DNA of 64,000 nt from Cryobacterium flavum (GCF_900103805.1 NZ_FNIB01000012.1:35304-99303), one strand, 5' to 3'. Counted from the first letter of the stretch, positions 29,625 to 37,915 are shown. Numbers and translations are program-made. The notes: generated from the sequence alone by a model not told the origin.

Positions 29625-30664
29625 TCAGGCTCGAAACGCGGCAGCGAGAATGCCGGGCAGCCTGCGCACCGACGGGCGCGCGGCGAATTCGGTCAGCAGG
29701 CGGGCGGTCAAAGTGCCACTGCGAGCCGACACGAACCACGGCGGCTTCGGCAGCAGAGCCCACTCACCATGCACCACCGAGCGTGGAAACGGCCGAAACG
29801 GCCCACGCACGACGGTGCGCTCCAGCGGCCGGGCAGCACGATTATCGGCGAGACTCCGCCGAGCTCACTGCTGATCGGTTTACCCAGGCTGGGAGTTCTT
29901 GAGCCGCCGAACACAATCGCATCGTGTGTGGCCGCGCTGCCGGTGATGTGCACATGGCTGATGCCGGGGTGACGGGCGAGGTAGGCGCCCACGTCGGCGC
30001 CGCCGGTGACGATGCGCAGCAGTCCCGCGTCGATGAGCGGGGCAAGCGCCGCGCGATAGACGGGCAGCAGACCGTCGAAGGTGGGATTGAGTTTGAGAAT
30101 CGAGACCCGATTGCGCGCGATCAGCTCGTAGAGCACGTCGAGGGGTGCGATCGAGGAGATATTGCCGGCGCCGAGCACGAGGCCGACGCCATTGCGCGCT
30201 GTCGGTGTGAGCTGGCCCAGCCCGGCCTGGGCACGGGCCTGCGCCGCCGAGACGCCCGGTCGAAGCCACGCCCTGGCCGTGAAGCCGTGCAGCAACAGGC
30301 CGTCCCACGCGTTGTGCGGAAGCACGGCAACGGTGACCCGGCCGTCGGGCGCCCGCCCGAACGTGCGGCTGGCGAGGGGGCTCCGCCCGGTGGCGAGCGT
30401 GCGGAGCGTGCGGCCCAGCGCAGTCTGGGAGGTGAGCACGCCGTAGGGTCCGGTCAGCCATTCCTCGCCGATGAGCGGCGACGAGGGCTCGAGGCCCTTG
30501 GCCCGGGCGGCCGCAGCCACCCAGGGCTCGGCCTCCGCCGCAACGGATGCCCCGGTGTGCTCCAGCAGTTCGTCGCGCGCCTCGAGGGTGGTCACCGCCC
30601 ACCGCTGGCTTCCGTCGGTCAGCTCGGTAATGGCAAGGTCGAGCGCAGCCTGATCTGCCGTCAT
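29625..30664 (-). pseudogene. Aldehyde dehydrogenase-family gene with internal deletion
   Basis: An ATG at 30664 behind GGGAGG opens a frame that follows acyl-CoA-reductase-like aldehyde dehydrogenases through G-N-I-S-S-I-A-P-L-D, H-I-T-G-S-A-A-T-H-D and S-S-E-L-G-G-V-S-P-I-I-V-L-P-G-R-W-S. Near 29822-29842 this homology stops. The family's C-terminal end (P-R-S-V-V-H-G-E-W-A...P-K-P-P-W-F-V-S-A-R, ending L-P-G-I-L-A-A-A-F-R-A) follows in a different frame. By family length roughly 200 residues, including the catalytic Cys region, are missing. Not functional. Confidence 0.8.
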
Positions 30665-30729
30665 TGGCCTCCCGTGATTGCGGCCCAGCCTAGTGGGCAA
30701 ACTGCCGAGGGAGGCTCCGTACGGCGGGG

Positions 30730-30972
30730 CTAGTGCAGGGCGACCGGGCAGTGCAGCTGCGTGCGCTCACCGGTGCGGTCGATGTCGTGCTGGTCCATCG
30801 GCTGGGCGCAGACCGGGCAGCCGCGCACGAGCGCGGGCGCTGCCGGCAGCAGATCGGACCCGCTCGGACCGACCGGCGGCGGCCCGAGAATGGGAAACAG
30901 CCGACCGTTGAGCCAAGCCGTGAGTCCGCCAGGTCCCTTGATGCGCGGGTGGGAATCCTTACCGTGTGTCAT
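30730..30972 (-). CDS. Small zinc-ribbon protein
   Basis: The 80-residue protein has a C-terminal half carrying C-P-V-C...D-Q-H-D-I-D-R...C-P-V, a plausible zinc knuckle, and an N-terminal G-P-G-G-L-T-A-W-L-N-G-R segment. The ATG lies seven bases after a -10-like TACACT, so translation is probably leaderless. It is divergent from, and shares its operator with, the OhrR-like gene and is a likely target of that regulator. Function unknown. Confidence 0.65.
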   Translation of the reverse strand: MTHGKDSHPRIKGPGGLTAWLNGRLFPILGPPPVGPSGSDLLPAAPALVRGCPVCAQPMDQHDIDRTGERTQLHCPVALH

Positions 30973-30976
30973 AACT

Positions 30977-31008
30977 GTTAGTGTACTAACTAAATGCAGG
31001 AAGAACAA
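30977..31008 (-). promoter_or_regulatory. Leaderless promoter with embedded operator
   Basis: On the minus strand TTGTTC (31008-31003), a 17-base spacer and TACACT (30985-30980) are followed seven bases later by the ATG of the zinc-ribbon gene. GTTAG-TGTA-CTAAC (30977-30990) is an inverted repeat over the -10, well placed for repression by the divergent MarR-family protein. Confidence 0.6.
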
Positions 31009-31030
31009 CCAGCCGGAACGGAACGCCCCC

Positions 31031-31471
31031 ATGACATCGTCAACGCTTGAGAACCCCCTCGCTCTCGACAACCAGGTCTGCTTCGCGCTCGCGATCGCCT
31101 CGCGCAACGTCATTGCGCTGTATCGTCCCATACTGGAGCCGCTGGGTCTCACACATCCGCAATATCTGGTGATGCTCGCCCTCTGGGACCAGAGCCCGCG
31201 CACGCTCAAGGGCCTCGGCCAGACGCTGTGCCTTGAGCCAGCCACCCTCTCCCCGCTGCTCAAACGCCTGGAAGCGTCGGGCTACGTGCGCCGCCAGCGT
31301 CGCGTGGCCGACGAACGCACGCTCGATATCACTCTGACCGAGCGTGGTGTCGACCTGCGTTCGGTGGCCGAATCGATTCCGCCGCGGGTCGTCGAGGCGC
31401 TCAACATTCCCCTCGACGACCTGGCGACCCTGCGCGACGCGCTGCACCGAGTGATGGCCGCAACCTCCTGA
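31031..31471 (+). CDS. MarR-family regulator, OhrR-like
   Basis: The 146-residue winged-helix protein opens with Q-V-C-F-A-L-A-I-A-S-R-N and continues L-G-L-T-H-P-Q-Y-L-V-M-L-A-L-W. This matches the peroxide-sensing Cys and surrounding residues of OhrR, the organic hydroperoxide repressor. The recognition helix is L-E-P-A-T-L-S-P-L-L-K-R-L-E and the wing D-E-R-T-L-D-I-T-L-T. No ohr gene lies beside it; the divergent neighbour is a zinc-ribbon protein. Oxidation-controlled autoregulation through the palindrome at 30977 is likely. Confidence 0.85.
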   Translation: MTSSTLENPLALDNQVCFALAIASRNVIALYRPILEPLGLTHPQYLVMLALWDQSPRTLKGLGQTLCLEPATLSPLLKRLEASGYVRRQRRVADERTLDITLTERGVDLRSVAESIPPRVVEALNIPLDDLATLRDALHRVMAATS

Positions 31472-31520
31472 CACGTTCGGGCTAATTTCCTGAATAGGCC
31501 CTCAGGACGCATGGACGATA

Positions 31521-31552
31521 CGGGCCGGCATCCGCTGATGGATGTCGGCCCG
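31521..31552. terminator. Hairpin terminator between convergent genes
   Basis: Thirteen-base arms CGGGCCGGCATCC and GGATGTCGGCCCG pair with one G-T wobble. It lies between the OhrR-like gene and the convergent ald. Confidence 0.8.
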
Positions 31553-31577
31553 GGTGACGCGGGTCAGACGACGCGGG

Positions 31578-32693
31578 TCAGGCGATAGCGTCAGCGACGG
31601 TCAGCAGCTCGGCGTGGAAGGCCGAGGCGACGTGCGCGTTGGTGATGCGTCCGTTGTGCACGTTGAGGCCCTTGGCCAGGGCAGCGTCTTCGGCGATGGC
31701 CTTCTTCCAGCCCTTCTGGGCCAGGGCGACGACGTAGGGCAGGGTCGCGTTGGTCAGCGCGCGGGTCGACGTGGCTGGCACGGCACCGGGCATATTGGCG
31801 ACGCAGTAGTAGACGCTGTCGTGCACGGCAAAGGTGGGGTTGTCGTGGGTCGTAGCGTGCGAGCCCTCGAAGCAGCCGCCCTGGTCGATCGCGATGTCCA
31901 CGAGCACGGAGCCCGGCTTCATCGACGCGACCATGGCGTCGGTGACGAGCTTGGGTGCCTGCGCGCCCGGAATGAGCACGGACCCGATCACGAGGTCGGC
32001 CTCGCGCACCTGCTCGGCGATCTCATACTGGGTCGACGCGCGCGTCTGGATCTCGCCATTGAAGCGGGCCTCGAGTTGGCGCAGGCGGGCCAGCGACAGG
32101 TCGATGATGGTCACGTCGGCGCCCATGCCGAGGGCGTTGGCCGCGGCGTGCTCGCCCGCGACACCGCCGCCGATCACGACGACCTTGGCCTTGGGGGTTC
32201 CGGGAACACCGCCGAGCAGGATTCCGCTGCCGCCGTTGGCGCTCAGCAGGTGGTACGCGCCGACCTGCACGGACAGGCGGCCGGCGACCTCGCTCATCGG
32301 CGAGAGCAGCGGCAGGCTGCGGTCGGGTAACTGCACGGTCTCGTACGCGATCGCGGTCGTGCCCGACTTGATCAGCGCGTCGGTGCACTCAGCGGATGCC
32401 GCGAGGTGCAGATAGGTGAACAGCACCTGGCCCTGACGCATCAGCGGGTATTCGCTAGCAATGGGCTCCTTGACCTTCAGGAGCAGTTCGGCCGCGGCCC
32501 ACACTTCGGCGGCGGTGTCGACAATGGATGCCCCGGCGAGGCGAAAAGCATCATCGGTGATGCTCGAGCCCAGTCCGGCGCCCTTCTCGATGATGACGTC
32601 GTGGCCGCGACGGGTGAGCTCGTTGACGCCGGCCGGGGTGATCGCAACGCGGTTCTCGTTGTTCTTGATCTCAGTGGGAATGCCGACCAACAT
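31578..32693 (-). CDS. ald: Alanine dehydrogenase
   Basis: The 371-residue protein is colinear with alanine dehydrogenases: M-L-V-G-I-P-T-E-I-K start, L-L-K-V-K-E-P (catalytic Lys), F-T-Y-L-H-L-A-A (catalytic His), V-V-V-I-G-G-G-V-A-G-E-H-A-A dinucleotide fold and the D-I-A-I-D-Q-G-G-C-F-E loop. It converts L-alanine to pyruvate and ammonia with NAD. The divergent Lrp/AsnC gene is its expected activator (AldR-type arrangement). Confidence 0.95.
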   Translation of the reverse strand: MLVGIPTEIKNNENRVAITPAGVNELTRRGHDVIIEKGAGLGSSITDDAFRLAGASIVDTAAEVWAAAELLLKVKEPIASEYPLMRQGQVLFTYLHLAASAECTDALIKSGTTAIAYETVQLPDRSLPLLSPMSEVAGRLSVQVGAYHLLSANGGSGILLGGVPGTPKAKVVVIGGGVAGEHAAANALGMGADVTIIDLSLARLRQLEARFNGEIQTRASTQYEIAEQVREADLVIGSVLIPGAQAPKLVTDAMVASMKPGSVLVDIAIDQGGCFEGSHATTHDNPTFAVHDSVYYCVANMPGAVPATSTRALTNATLPYVVALAQKGWKKAIAEDAALAKGLNVHNGRITNAHVASAFHAELLTVADAIA

Positions 32694-32841
32694 AAGTGCT
32701 CCGTCTCGGTTACTTCTGCCGAACGACTCGGCTTTGATAGAGGTAAGACTGCTATTGATTCGTTCCCGCTAGGTAAAATCCGTAGAATCTGCCAGACTTC
32801 AAGAATATTCCACGAAATATGCGGCTAGTTGGAGATGTGCG

Positions 32842-33327
32842 ATGGCAGAAACGAAGAGGATTCGGGTCACCGAGACCCTCGACGAAATCGACCGCATTCT
32901 GGTCGCGGCACTGCAGGCCGATTCCCGCACCACCAACAGCCGGCTCGCCAGCGCCGCCGGCATCGCCGAGTCCACCTGTGTGTCCCGGGTGCGTTCCCTG
33001 GTCAGCCGCGGAATCGTCACCGGCTTCACGGCCATGGTCGACCCGAAGTCGATCGGTCTCGGCCTGCAGGCGCTCATCAGTGTGAGCATTCGCGCGGGCG
33101 CCCGCACCCACATTCCCGCGTTTCGCGATTCGATTCGGGTGATGCCCCGCGTGGTGCAGCTGTTTTTCCTCGGCGGCTCCGAGGACTTTATCATTCACCT
33201 GTCGGCACGGGACACCGACGATGTGCGCGATTTCGTGCTGGAGAACCTCTCCGCCAACCCCGCAGTCGCCTCCACCAGAACGAGCATGGTGTTCGAGCAC
33301 TTCTACAACGGAGTCGCGCCAGAGTAG
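32842..33327 (+). CDS. Lrp/AsnC-family regulator
   Basis: The 161-residue protein has an N-terminal winged helix (L-D-E-I-D-R-I-L-V-A-A-L-Q-A-D-S-R-T-T-N-S-R-L-A) and a C-terminal RAM domain (A-L-I-S-V-S-I-R-A-G-A-R, V-V-Q-L-F-F-L-G-G-S-E-D-F, I-H-L). GGAG precedes the ATG. It is divergent from ald with a 148-base AT-richer spacer that includes GAATATTC and the nearby ATATT repeats, likely its binding region. It probably senses alanine or a related amino acid. Confidence 0.88.
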   Translation: MAETKRIRVTETLDEIDRILVAALQADSRTTNSRLASAAGIAESTCVSRVRSLVSRGIVTGFTAMVDPKSIGLGLQALISVSIRAGARTHIPAFRDSIRVMPRVVQLFFLGGSEDFIIHLSARDTDDVRDFVLENLSANPAVASTRTSMVFEHFYNGVAPE

Positions 33328-33328
33328 T

Positions 33329-33910
33329 TCAGGCGCGCCAGTAGCCGACCTTGCCGAGCAACTGCACCTCGCGATTCGCGCCCTCCGGCACCGCCACCTC
33401 GGGCGGAAAAACGCCGAAACCCCGCCACATTTCGATGTCGGGCGCGATCTGCTCCCAGAGGTTTTCGACCAGCACGTCGGGCAGCGAGTAGTCGAGACCG
33501 ATGTGCTTGGCGATGCTCCAGGCCTGGAAGGCCCGGTAGAGGGCGGTGTGCTGCAGAGCTTCGCCGAGAGAATAGTCGCCGTAGCTCAGGTGTACGACCT
33601 TGTCGGGGTCGAGGTCGCCGTTGGCTACTTTCGTCGCCGATTCTTTGAGGCGGTCGTAATTGCCGATCGGATCGTCACCGAGCAGGTCGCCCTTATAGGT
33701 GTCGCCGACCTCCTCGATCGTGCGGCCTTCCAGCACCGCGGGCAGCCAGGCTTCGTCCTCGGCGTGCAAGGCGAGCATGTCGCGCAGCGTCGGATTCGAC
33801 TTGCGTGACCACTCGGCCGGTGCCGGCAGGTCGAGCTGCGCGGGAGTGATCTGGTCTACGACGGAGCGCAGCGCGGCATCCGCTTGAAGGAACATCTCTC
33901 TCTGCTTCAT
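33329..33910 (-). CDS. DinB/mycothiol-dependent maleylpyruvate isomerase-like protein
   Basis: The 193-residue protein follows the actinobacterial DinB-superfamily pattern: Q-I-T-P-A-Q-L-D-L-P-A-P-A-E-W at the start, T-L-R-D-M-L-A-L-H-A-E-D-E-A-W (metal His) and Y-S-L-G-E-A-L-Q-H-T-A-L-Y-R-A-F-Q-A-W. These helical-bundle proteins are usually metal-dependent thiol transferases or isomerases using mycothiol. The substrate is unknown. It ends one base from the convergent Lrp stop. Confidence 0.72.
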   Translation of the reverse strand: MKQREMFLQADAALRSVVDQITPAQLDLPAPAEWSRKSNPTLRDMLALHAEDEAWLPAVLEGRTIEEVGDTYKGDLLGDDPIGNYDRLKESATKVANGDLDPDKVVHLSYGDYSLGEALQHTALYRAFQAWSIAKHIGLDYSLPDVLVENLWEQIAPDIEMWRGFGVFPPEVAVPEGANREVQLLGKVGYWRA

Positions 33911-33950
33911 CGGGGCAAGCTAGCACGGCTGACCCCGATCGGCTAGACGC

Positions 33951-34280
33951 TCAACCGATCCGGGCCACGATTACGGCGATCTGCGCGACCGTCGGGTTGC
34001 CCACCTGCCGCAGGTGCTCGGCGATGGCGTCGTGTACCCGCCCACTGACATCAGCCGAGGACTCGGCGGCCCCAATGCCGATCTTCGCCGTGACCCGCAC
34101 GCCATCGGACTGCGCAACCGTGTACACCAGCGGCGCGGCGGGCGCGTGGTGTGCCACCGCATCGAGGGCGGTGGTGAGTACTGTGGCCACGATCGACCGA
34201 GCCGGGTACAGCGCGTCGACCCCCGGAACCTGGCGTACCAGCGCGTCAAGCTGGTCGGTGAACGGAATAACCGTGGTCAT
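33951..34280 (-). CDS. Small protein in the ECF sigma/Asp23 operon
   Basis: The 109-residue protein starts on the TGATG overlap with the gene before it. Its pattern (V-P-G-V-D-A-L-Y, V-R-V-T-A-K-I-G-I-G, V-H-D-A-I-A-E-H-L-R-Q-V, I-A-V-I-V-A-R-I) resembles a minimal Asp23-like fold with alternating strands and one amphipathic helix. It has no signal peptide. It is the third gene of the sigma-factor operon and possibly a partner of the larger Asp23-like protein. Confidence 0.65.
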   Translation of the reverse strand: MTTVIPFTDQLDALVRQVPGVDALYPARSIVATVLTTALDAVAHHAPAAPLVYTVAQSDGVRVTAKIGIGAAESSADVSGRVHDAIAEHLRQVGNPTVAQIAVIVARIG

Positions 34281-34927
34281 CAGTGCTCCTTTTCTTGAGC
34301 GGATGCATCGGGCAGGGGCTGCAGGTCACTCACCGTGATGTCGATGGCCGTCACGACAAGTTCCGTGTATTTGCCGAGCGCGGCGTACATCGCATGGCGC
34401 AGTTGATCGGCGAGCAGCGGAATTTTCTCCCCCGGGAATACGGTCACATCGACCTCGATGACGATCGGCGTGCCGGGTACGTTGACGTCGCCGACCAGCA
34501 CACACCGGCCTACGAACACGTTCTGCATACGGTCGCCGGACTCTCGCAGAATGCCGCGCACGGCGCCTTCCGTCACGACCAGCCGCGCGGTCGGGACAGG
34601 ATGGGTCAGCGGAATATCCCGGCCGGCGTGAGCTTCCAGGGTGATGTTGTCGAGAATGGCCGACACCCAGCTGTCGTCCCGCCGCGATTCACGTTCGAGG
34701 TCTAGCTTGAGCAGTAGCCGTTGGGCCCGGCGCAAGCGTTCGAGACCACGCAGGGCAATCTCACACTCCGGCGAATCGTCGATACTCGGGTCGGCTGGCG
34801 TTCGGTCGCGATCCAAGTAGTCGCTGAGCTGCTCGATGGTCTGGCCGTTGAGCCCGGCCTGTTCCCGCTCGGTATCACCGAGGTCGAATGCGAGGAAGCG
34901 CCTGTTTGCCGGCGTCAGTTCGGTCAT
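34280..34927 (-). CDS. Asp23-like protein downstream of an ECF sigma factor
   Basis: The protein has 215 residues from ATG 34927, which overlaps the sigma stop (ATGA) with GGAGG six bases upstream; an ATG at 34933 is too close to that site. The N-terminal half is charged and helical (F-L-A-F-D-L-G-D, L-R-G-L-E-R-L-R-R-A-Q-R-L-L-L-K). The C-terminal half has the Asp23 pattern P-I-V-I-E-V-D-V-T-V-F-P-G-E-K-I-P-L-L-A-D-Q-L-R and V-V-T-A-I-D-I-T-V. It occupies the position where an anti-sigma factor is normally encoded. No membrane helix or zinc anti-sigma motif is visible. Confidence 0.7.
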   Translation of the reverse strand: MTELTPANRRFLAFDLGDTEREQAGLNGQTIEQLSDYLDRDRTPADPSIDDSPECEIALRGLERLRRAQRLLLKLDLERESRRDDSWVSAILDNITLEAHAGRDIPLTHPVPTARLVVTEGAVRGILRESGDRMQNVFVGRCVLVGDVNVPGTPIVIEVDVTVFPGEKIPLLADQLRHAMYAALGKYTELVVTAIDITVSDLQPLPDASAQEKEH

Positions 34928-35499
34928 CGCCATTCCTCCATCTCGCGAAGCAGGGTTTTTCGGGCACGGGCCAGCAATCCGCGCACGGTCGAGAGCGGCA
35001 GGCCCAACTCGGCCGCGATATCACCGTAGCTGTACTCGGCGAGTTCCCGCAGAGTCCAGCAGCGGCGCTGGTCTTCGGGGAGGGTGGCCAGCACTCGGGC
35101 GAGAGCCTCGGTCTGCGATTCGGTCTCGGCGAGAACGTGCGGGGCGTGCTCGTCGGGCGCCGGGACATCCGCGTCGTCGATGTTGACGTGCTGACGGCGC
35201 GCGCGCACCCGATCGATGCTCTTGCGGCTAACGATGCGCATCAGCCAGCTCTTCACCGCGCTGCCGTCCTCGAGCGTGCCGAGCTGCTGCCAGGCCGTGA
35301 TGAACGCCTCCTGCACCACGTCATCGGTCTCGTCGTTGGAGCCGAGCACCCGCGTCGCGTAGACCCGCATGAGCGGGCCGTACCGCCGTACCAGCACCTC
35401 GAAGGCCCGCAGGTCGCCGTCGGCGGCTCGGTCGGCAAGCATCTGATCCGACGCTGATGCGAGCGGCGACGCGACCTGCTCACGCAGAGAGCCGGGCAT
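34924..35499 (-). CDS. ECF-type RNA polymerase sigma factor
   Basis: The 191-residue protein has region 2 (F-E-V-L-V-R-R-Y-G-P-L-M-R-V-Y-A, D-E-T-D-D-V-V-Q-E-A-F-I-T-A-W) and region 4 (L-P-E-D-Q-R-R-C-W-T-L-R-E-L-A-E-Y-S-Y-G-D-I-A-A-E-L-G). It is divergent from the Asp23/AmaP operon across 122 bases, so the same intergenic region can hold its own promoter and its target promoter. An envelope-stress role follows from the neighbours. Confidence 0.92.
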   Translation of the reverse strand: MPGSLREQVASPLASASDQMLADRAADGDLRAFEVLVRRYGPLMRVYATRVLGSNDETDDVVQEAFITAWQQLGTLEDGSAVKSWLMRIVSRKSIDRVRARRQHVNIDDADVPAPDEHAPHVLAETESQTEALARVLATLPEDQRRCWTLRELAEYSYGDIAAELGLPLSTVRGLLARARKTLLREMEEWR

Positions 35500-35536
35500 T
35501 GTCCCTCCTCTGAGGCTAAATATTTCTCATCTTCGC

Positions 35537-35552
35537 GTGACGAATATGTCAC
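35537..35552. promoter_or_regulatory. Inverted repeat between sigma factor and Asp23 operon
   Basis: GTGAC-GAATAT-GTCAC lies midway between the two divergent starts, followed by GTTTCGTCC and GGTAATAAT toward the Asp23 gene. It is a candidate operator or ECF promoter element; the sigma consensus is not known. Confidence 0.4.
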
Positions 35553-35621
35553 AAGTTTCGTCCTACAGGTAATAATCCGCTTTCGGTCTGATCCGACGGC
35601 CCGACATGAAGGAGCAACATC

Positions 35622-36101
35622 ATGGACCTCATCGACACCAACGGCAACGCCTCCGCCAGCAAGTCTCCCCGCAGCAGTGCGCCGACCGGCACAGCTCTAG
35701 CCGGCGAGCCGCTCACCGGCACGGGAAAGACCGTGATCAATGATGGAGTCGTGGCCAAGGTCGCTGGAATCGCCGCGCGCGAGGTCACCGGCGTGCACGC
35801 CCTCGGTGGCGGTGCGGCCCGAGCCCTCGGCGCAATTCGTGAGGCGATGAACAACACCGACGTGAGCCAGGGCATCTCGGTGGAGGTGGGCGAAACGCAA
35901 GTCGCCGTAGACGTGACGATCGTCGCCGAGTACCCCGTGCAGCTGCAGCAGGTGGCCAACGACATTCGCTCGAGTGTCATTCGGGCCATTGAAGACCTGG
36001 TCGGACTCGAAGTTACCGAGGTCAACGTGACGATCGTCGATATTAACCTGCCCAGCGACGACGCCGCCGACGCTGAGCCGAGCAAAGCCGCACTGCGGTG
36101 A
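35622..36101 (+). CDS. Asp23/Gls24-family envelope stress protein
   Basis: The 159-residue protein has AAGGAG before the ATG. After a polar N-terminus the Asp23 fold is clear: V-V-A-K-V-A-G-I-A-A-R-E-V-T-G-V-H-A-L-G-G-G, then V-A-V-D-V-T-I-V-A-E-Y-P-V-Q-L and V-T-E-V-N-V-T-I-V-D-I. In firmicutes Asp23 coats the membrane through AmaP. This is the first gene of a five-gene set with four-base overlaps ending in an AmaP-like gene. Confidence 0.9.
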   Translation: MDLIDTNGNASASKSPRSSAPTGTALAGEPLTGTGKTVINDGVVAKVAGIAAREVTGVHALGGGAARALGAIREAMNNTDVSQGISVEVGETQVAVDVTIVAEYPVQLQQVANDIRSSVIRAIEDLVGLEVTEVNVTIVDINLPSDDAADAEPSKAALR

Positions 36102-36292
36102 CTAGCGCAACCCGAACAGGAATGCTGGTCGGTGCGGTTCTCGCGCTAACCTGGGTGATTCTGGGCTTTTGGGTATTTCTGTTCGTGGGCCTGGCGATAC
36201 TGGTCGGCGCGCTCCTTGGCCGCGTGGTTGACGGCCGTCTCGACGTGAGCTCACTGATCGGAGCCTTTCAGGGAAAGCGCTCATCGTCGTGA
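36098..36292 (+). CDS. Small DUF2273-type membrane protein
   Basis: The 64-residue protein from GTG 36098 has two hydrophobic segments (G-A-V-L-A-L-T-W-V-I-L-G-F-W-V-F-L-F-V-G and L-A-I-L-V-G-A-L-L-G) and a short polar tail. Its place in the Asp23 operon matches the small DUF2273 membrane protein of such clusters. It overlaps both neighbours by four bases. Confidence 0.75.
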   Translation: MTSATRTGMLVGAVLALTWVILGFWVFLFVGLAILVGALLGRVVDGRLDVSSLIGAFQGKRSSS

Positions 36293-36732
36293 GCGTGACG
36301 ACAGACTCCCCGGGCTGGTTTCTCGGCGAAGGTATCCCCAGTGACACTCCCATGGAACCAGCGAATGCCGCACTGCCGGCGGCCACAAGCCGTGGTCGAA
36401 CCCGCATCGTGCCGCGGGCGTTGCGGCAGATCGTGTCCATGGTTACTGCGGAGTCGCTCGGCGTGACGCCCAATCAGGTCGGCGTCGAACTCGGCGACGA
36501 CCATGGGATGCTCGCGCTCACGGTCAGCACCTCAATCCGCGTGGTTTCCCTGCAGCGTGTCACGAGCGAAGCGGCCCTCATCACTCGTACCGGGGGAACC
36601 ATCCTGGCTCGATCCGCGCAATCGCAGACCGACATTCGACGCCGCGTCGGCGAGCTCACCGGTGCCGACATCGGTCGGGTTACCGTGCGTGTGAACGGGA
36701 CGGATGTCGCTCGCGAACGGCGCGTGCGATGA
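36289..36732 (+). CDS. Second Asp23-family protein
   Basis: The 147-residue protein from GTG 36289 has the core A-L-R-Q-I-V-S-M-V-T-A-E-S-L-G-V, V-G-V-E-L-G-D-D-H-G-M-L-A-L-T-V-S-T-S-I and V-G-E-L-T-G-A-D-I-G-R-V-T-V-R-V-N-G, a divergent Asp23 pattern. It overlaps both neighbours by four bases. Confidence 0.75.
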   Translation: MSVTTDSPGWFLGEGIPSDTPMEPANAALPAATSRGRTRIVPRALRQIVSMVTAESLGVTPNQVGVELGDDHGMLALTVSTSIRVVSLQRVTSEAALITRTGGTILARSAQSQTDIRRRVGELTGADIGRVTVRVNGTDVARERRVR

Positions 36733-37313
36733 GTGCGTCGACATCGGCTACTTACGGGCGCATCCGTCGTCGCGAACTGCACTCGCCGCGGGCTGCCGCA
36801 GCCATCTCAGCGGCGATCGTGGTCATCCTGCTGTGCGCCTGGCTAGGCACGGAGATCGTGCTGCGGCTGACAGATCAGCCAGCGCTGCTGACGGCGCCGG
36901 CCGATCTGGCCGACGGCGTGGCGTCCGCGTCGAGCGCACCCCTGCCACTGCTCATCGGAACCGCCGTCGGCTGCGCGCTGGTCGGCCTCGTCTTGCTGGT
37001 CCTGGCACTCTCGCCCGGACGCAGGGCCCGGCACGTGATGGTTTCCGAGCGGGCGGTGACCATCGTCGATGACGAGGTCATCGCATCCGCTCTCGCGGGG
37101 CGCGCCGCTCGCACGGGCGGGATCGATCCGGACAACACCCGTGTGAATATCTCGCGCCGCCTCGCCACGGTGCACCTGGTGCCCGCCTCGGGCCAGGCCG
37201 TGCACCGCGACACTGTACTCACGGCGGTGCGCGATCAGCTCGACGGGCTGCAGTTGCGCCCGGCGTTACAGACGCGGGTCGTGGTGGCCGTCGGCGGAAA
37301 GGTCGGAGCGTGA
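36729..37313 (+). CDS. Two-helix membrane protein (DUF6286-like)
   Basis: The 194-residue protein has transmembrane segments A-A-I-S-A-A-I-V-V-I-L-L-C-A-W and L-L-I-G-T-A-V-G-C-A-L-V-G-L-V-L-L-V-L-A-L and a C-terminal cytoplasmic domain with Asp23-like strand pattern (V-A-V-G-G-K-V-G at the end). It is part of the Asp23/AmaP operon, with four-base overlaps on both sides. Confidence 0.75.
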   Translation: MSASTSATYGRIRRRELHSPRAAAAISAAIVVILLCAWLGTEIVLRLTDQPALLTAPADLADGVASASSAPLPLLIGTAVGCALVGLVLLVLALSPGRRARHVMVSERAVTIVDDEVIASALAGRAARTGGIDPDNTRVNISRRLATVHLVPASGQAVHRDTVLTAVRDQLDGLQLRPALQTRVVVAVGGKVGA

Positions 37314-37915
37314 ACAACACCAATCGAGCGCTCAACCGCAGCCTTCTACTCCTGACCGGCCTGCTGCTGCTCGCCGTGGCCGGCCTGCTCGGTCTGCTCG
37401 CGTCCCAGACCGCTGTGCAGGATGCCTGGCGCGCCATTTCCGACGCCACCCGTGCGAACGTCGCCAGCTGGCTCCAGGCCACGCCGCTGGGTACAAGCAC
37501 GCACAGCTGGCTCTGGATCGTCGCCCTCGCTCTGCTGCTGGCGGTCGTGGGCCTGCTGCTTCGTTTCATACTGCGGCAGGGCGGCGGCCACTCCGGCCGG
37601 TTGGTCAGCGAGCAGACAACCGATTGGGGCGCCACCCAGGTCGATTCCGCCGTCGCCGAGCAGTCACTGCAACAAGCGCTCGGTGAGCACCCCGAATTTC
37701 TGTCAACGCGCGTCTCCACCTACCAGGTGGTGGGAGAGGCAGTGCTCAAGGTCTCGGTGACCTGTCGCCGCGGCACGTCCCCGACCGACGTCGTGCGCAT
37801 CGTCGAACAGTCCCTTATCGCCCTCGACGAGCTGCTCGGGCTGCGCATCCCGGCACTGCTGCAGATCAGCGGCGGCTTTCGGGTGCGCACCAGTCGCAGC
37901 ACCCGCATCCGCTGA
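37310..37915 (+). CDS. Alkaline-shock membrane anchor protein AmaP-like
   Basis: The 201-residue protein has two N-terminal membrane helices (L-L-L-T-G-L-L-L-L-A-V-A-G-L-L-G-L-L-A and W-I-V-A-L-A-L-L-L-A-V-V-G-L-L-L) and a cytoplasmic domain with S-A-V-A-E-Q-S-L-Q-Q and V-L-K-V-S-V-T-C-R-R-G. This AmaP architecture recruits Asp23 to the membrane. It is the last gene of the overlapping operon. Confidence 0.82.
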   Translation: MNNTNRALNRSLLLLTGLLLLAVAGLLGLLASQTAVQDAWRAISDATRANVASWLQATPLGTSTHSWLWIVALALLLAVVGLLLRFILRQGGGHSGRLVSEQTTDWGATQVDSAVAEQSLQQALGEHPEFLSTRVSTYQVVGEAVLKVSVTCRRGTSPTDVVRIVEQSLIALDELLGLRIPALLQISGGFRVRTSRSTRIR

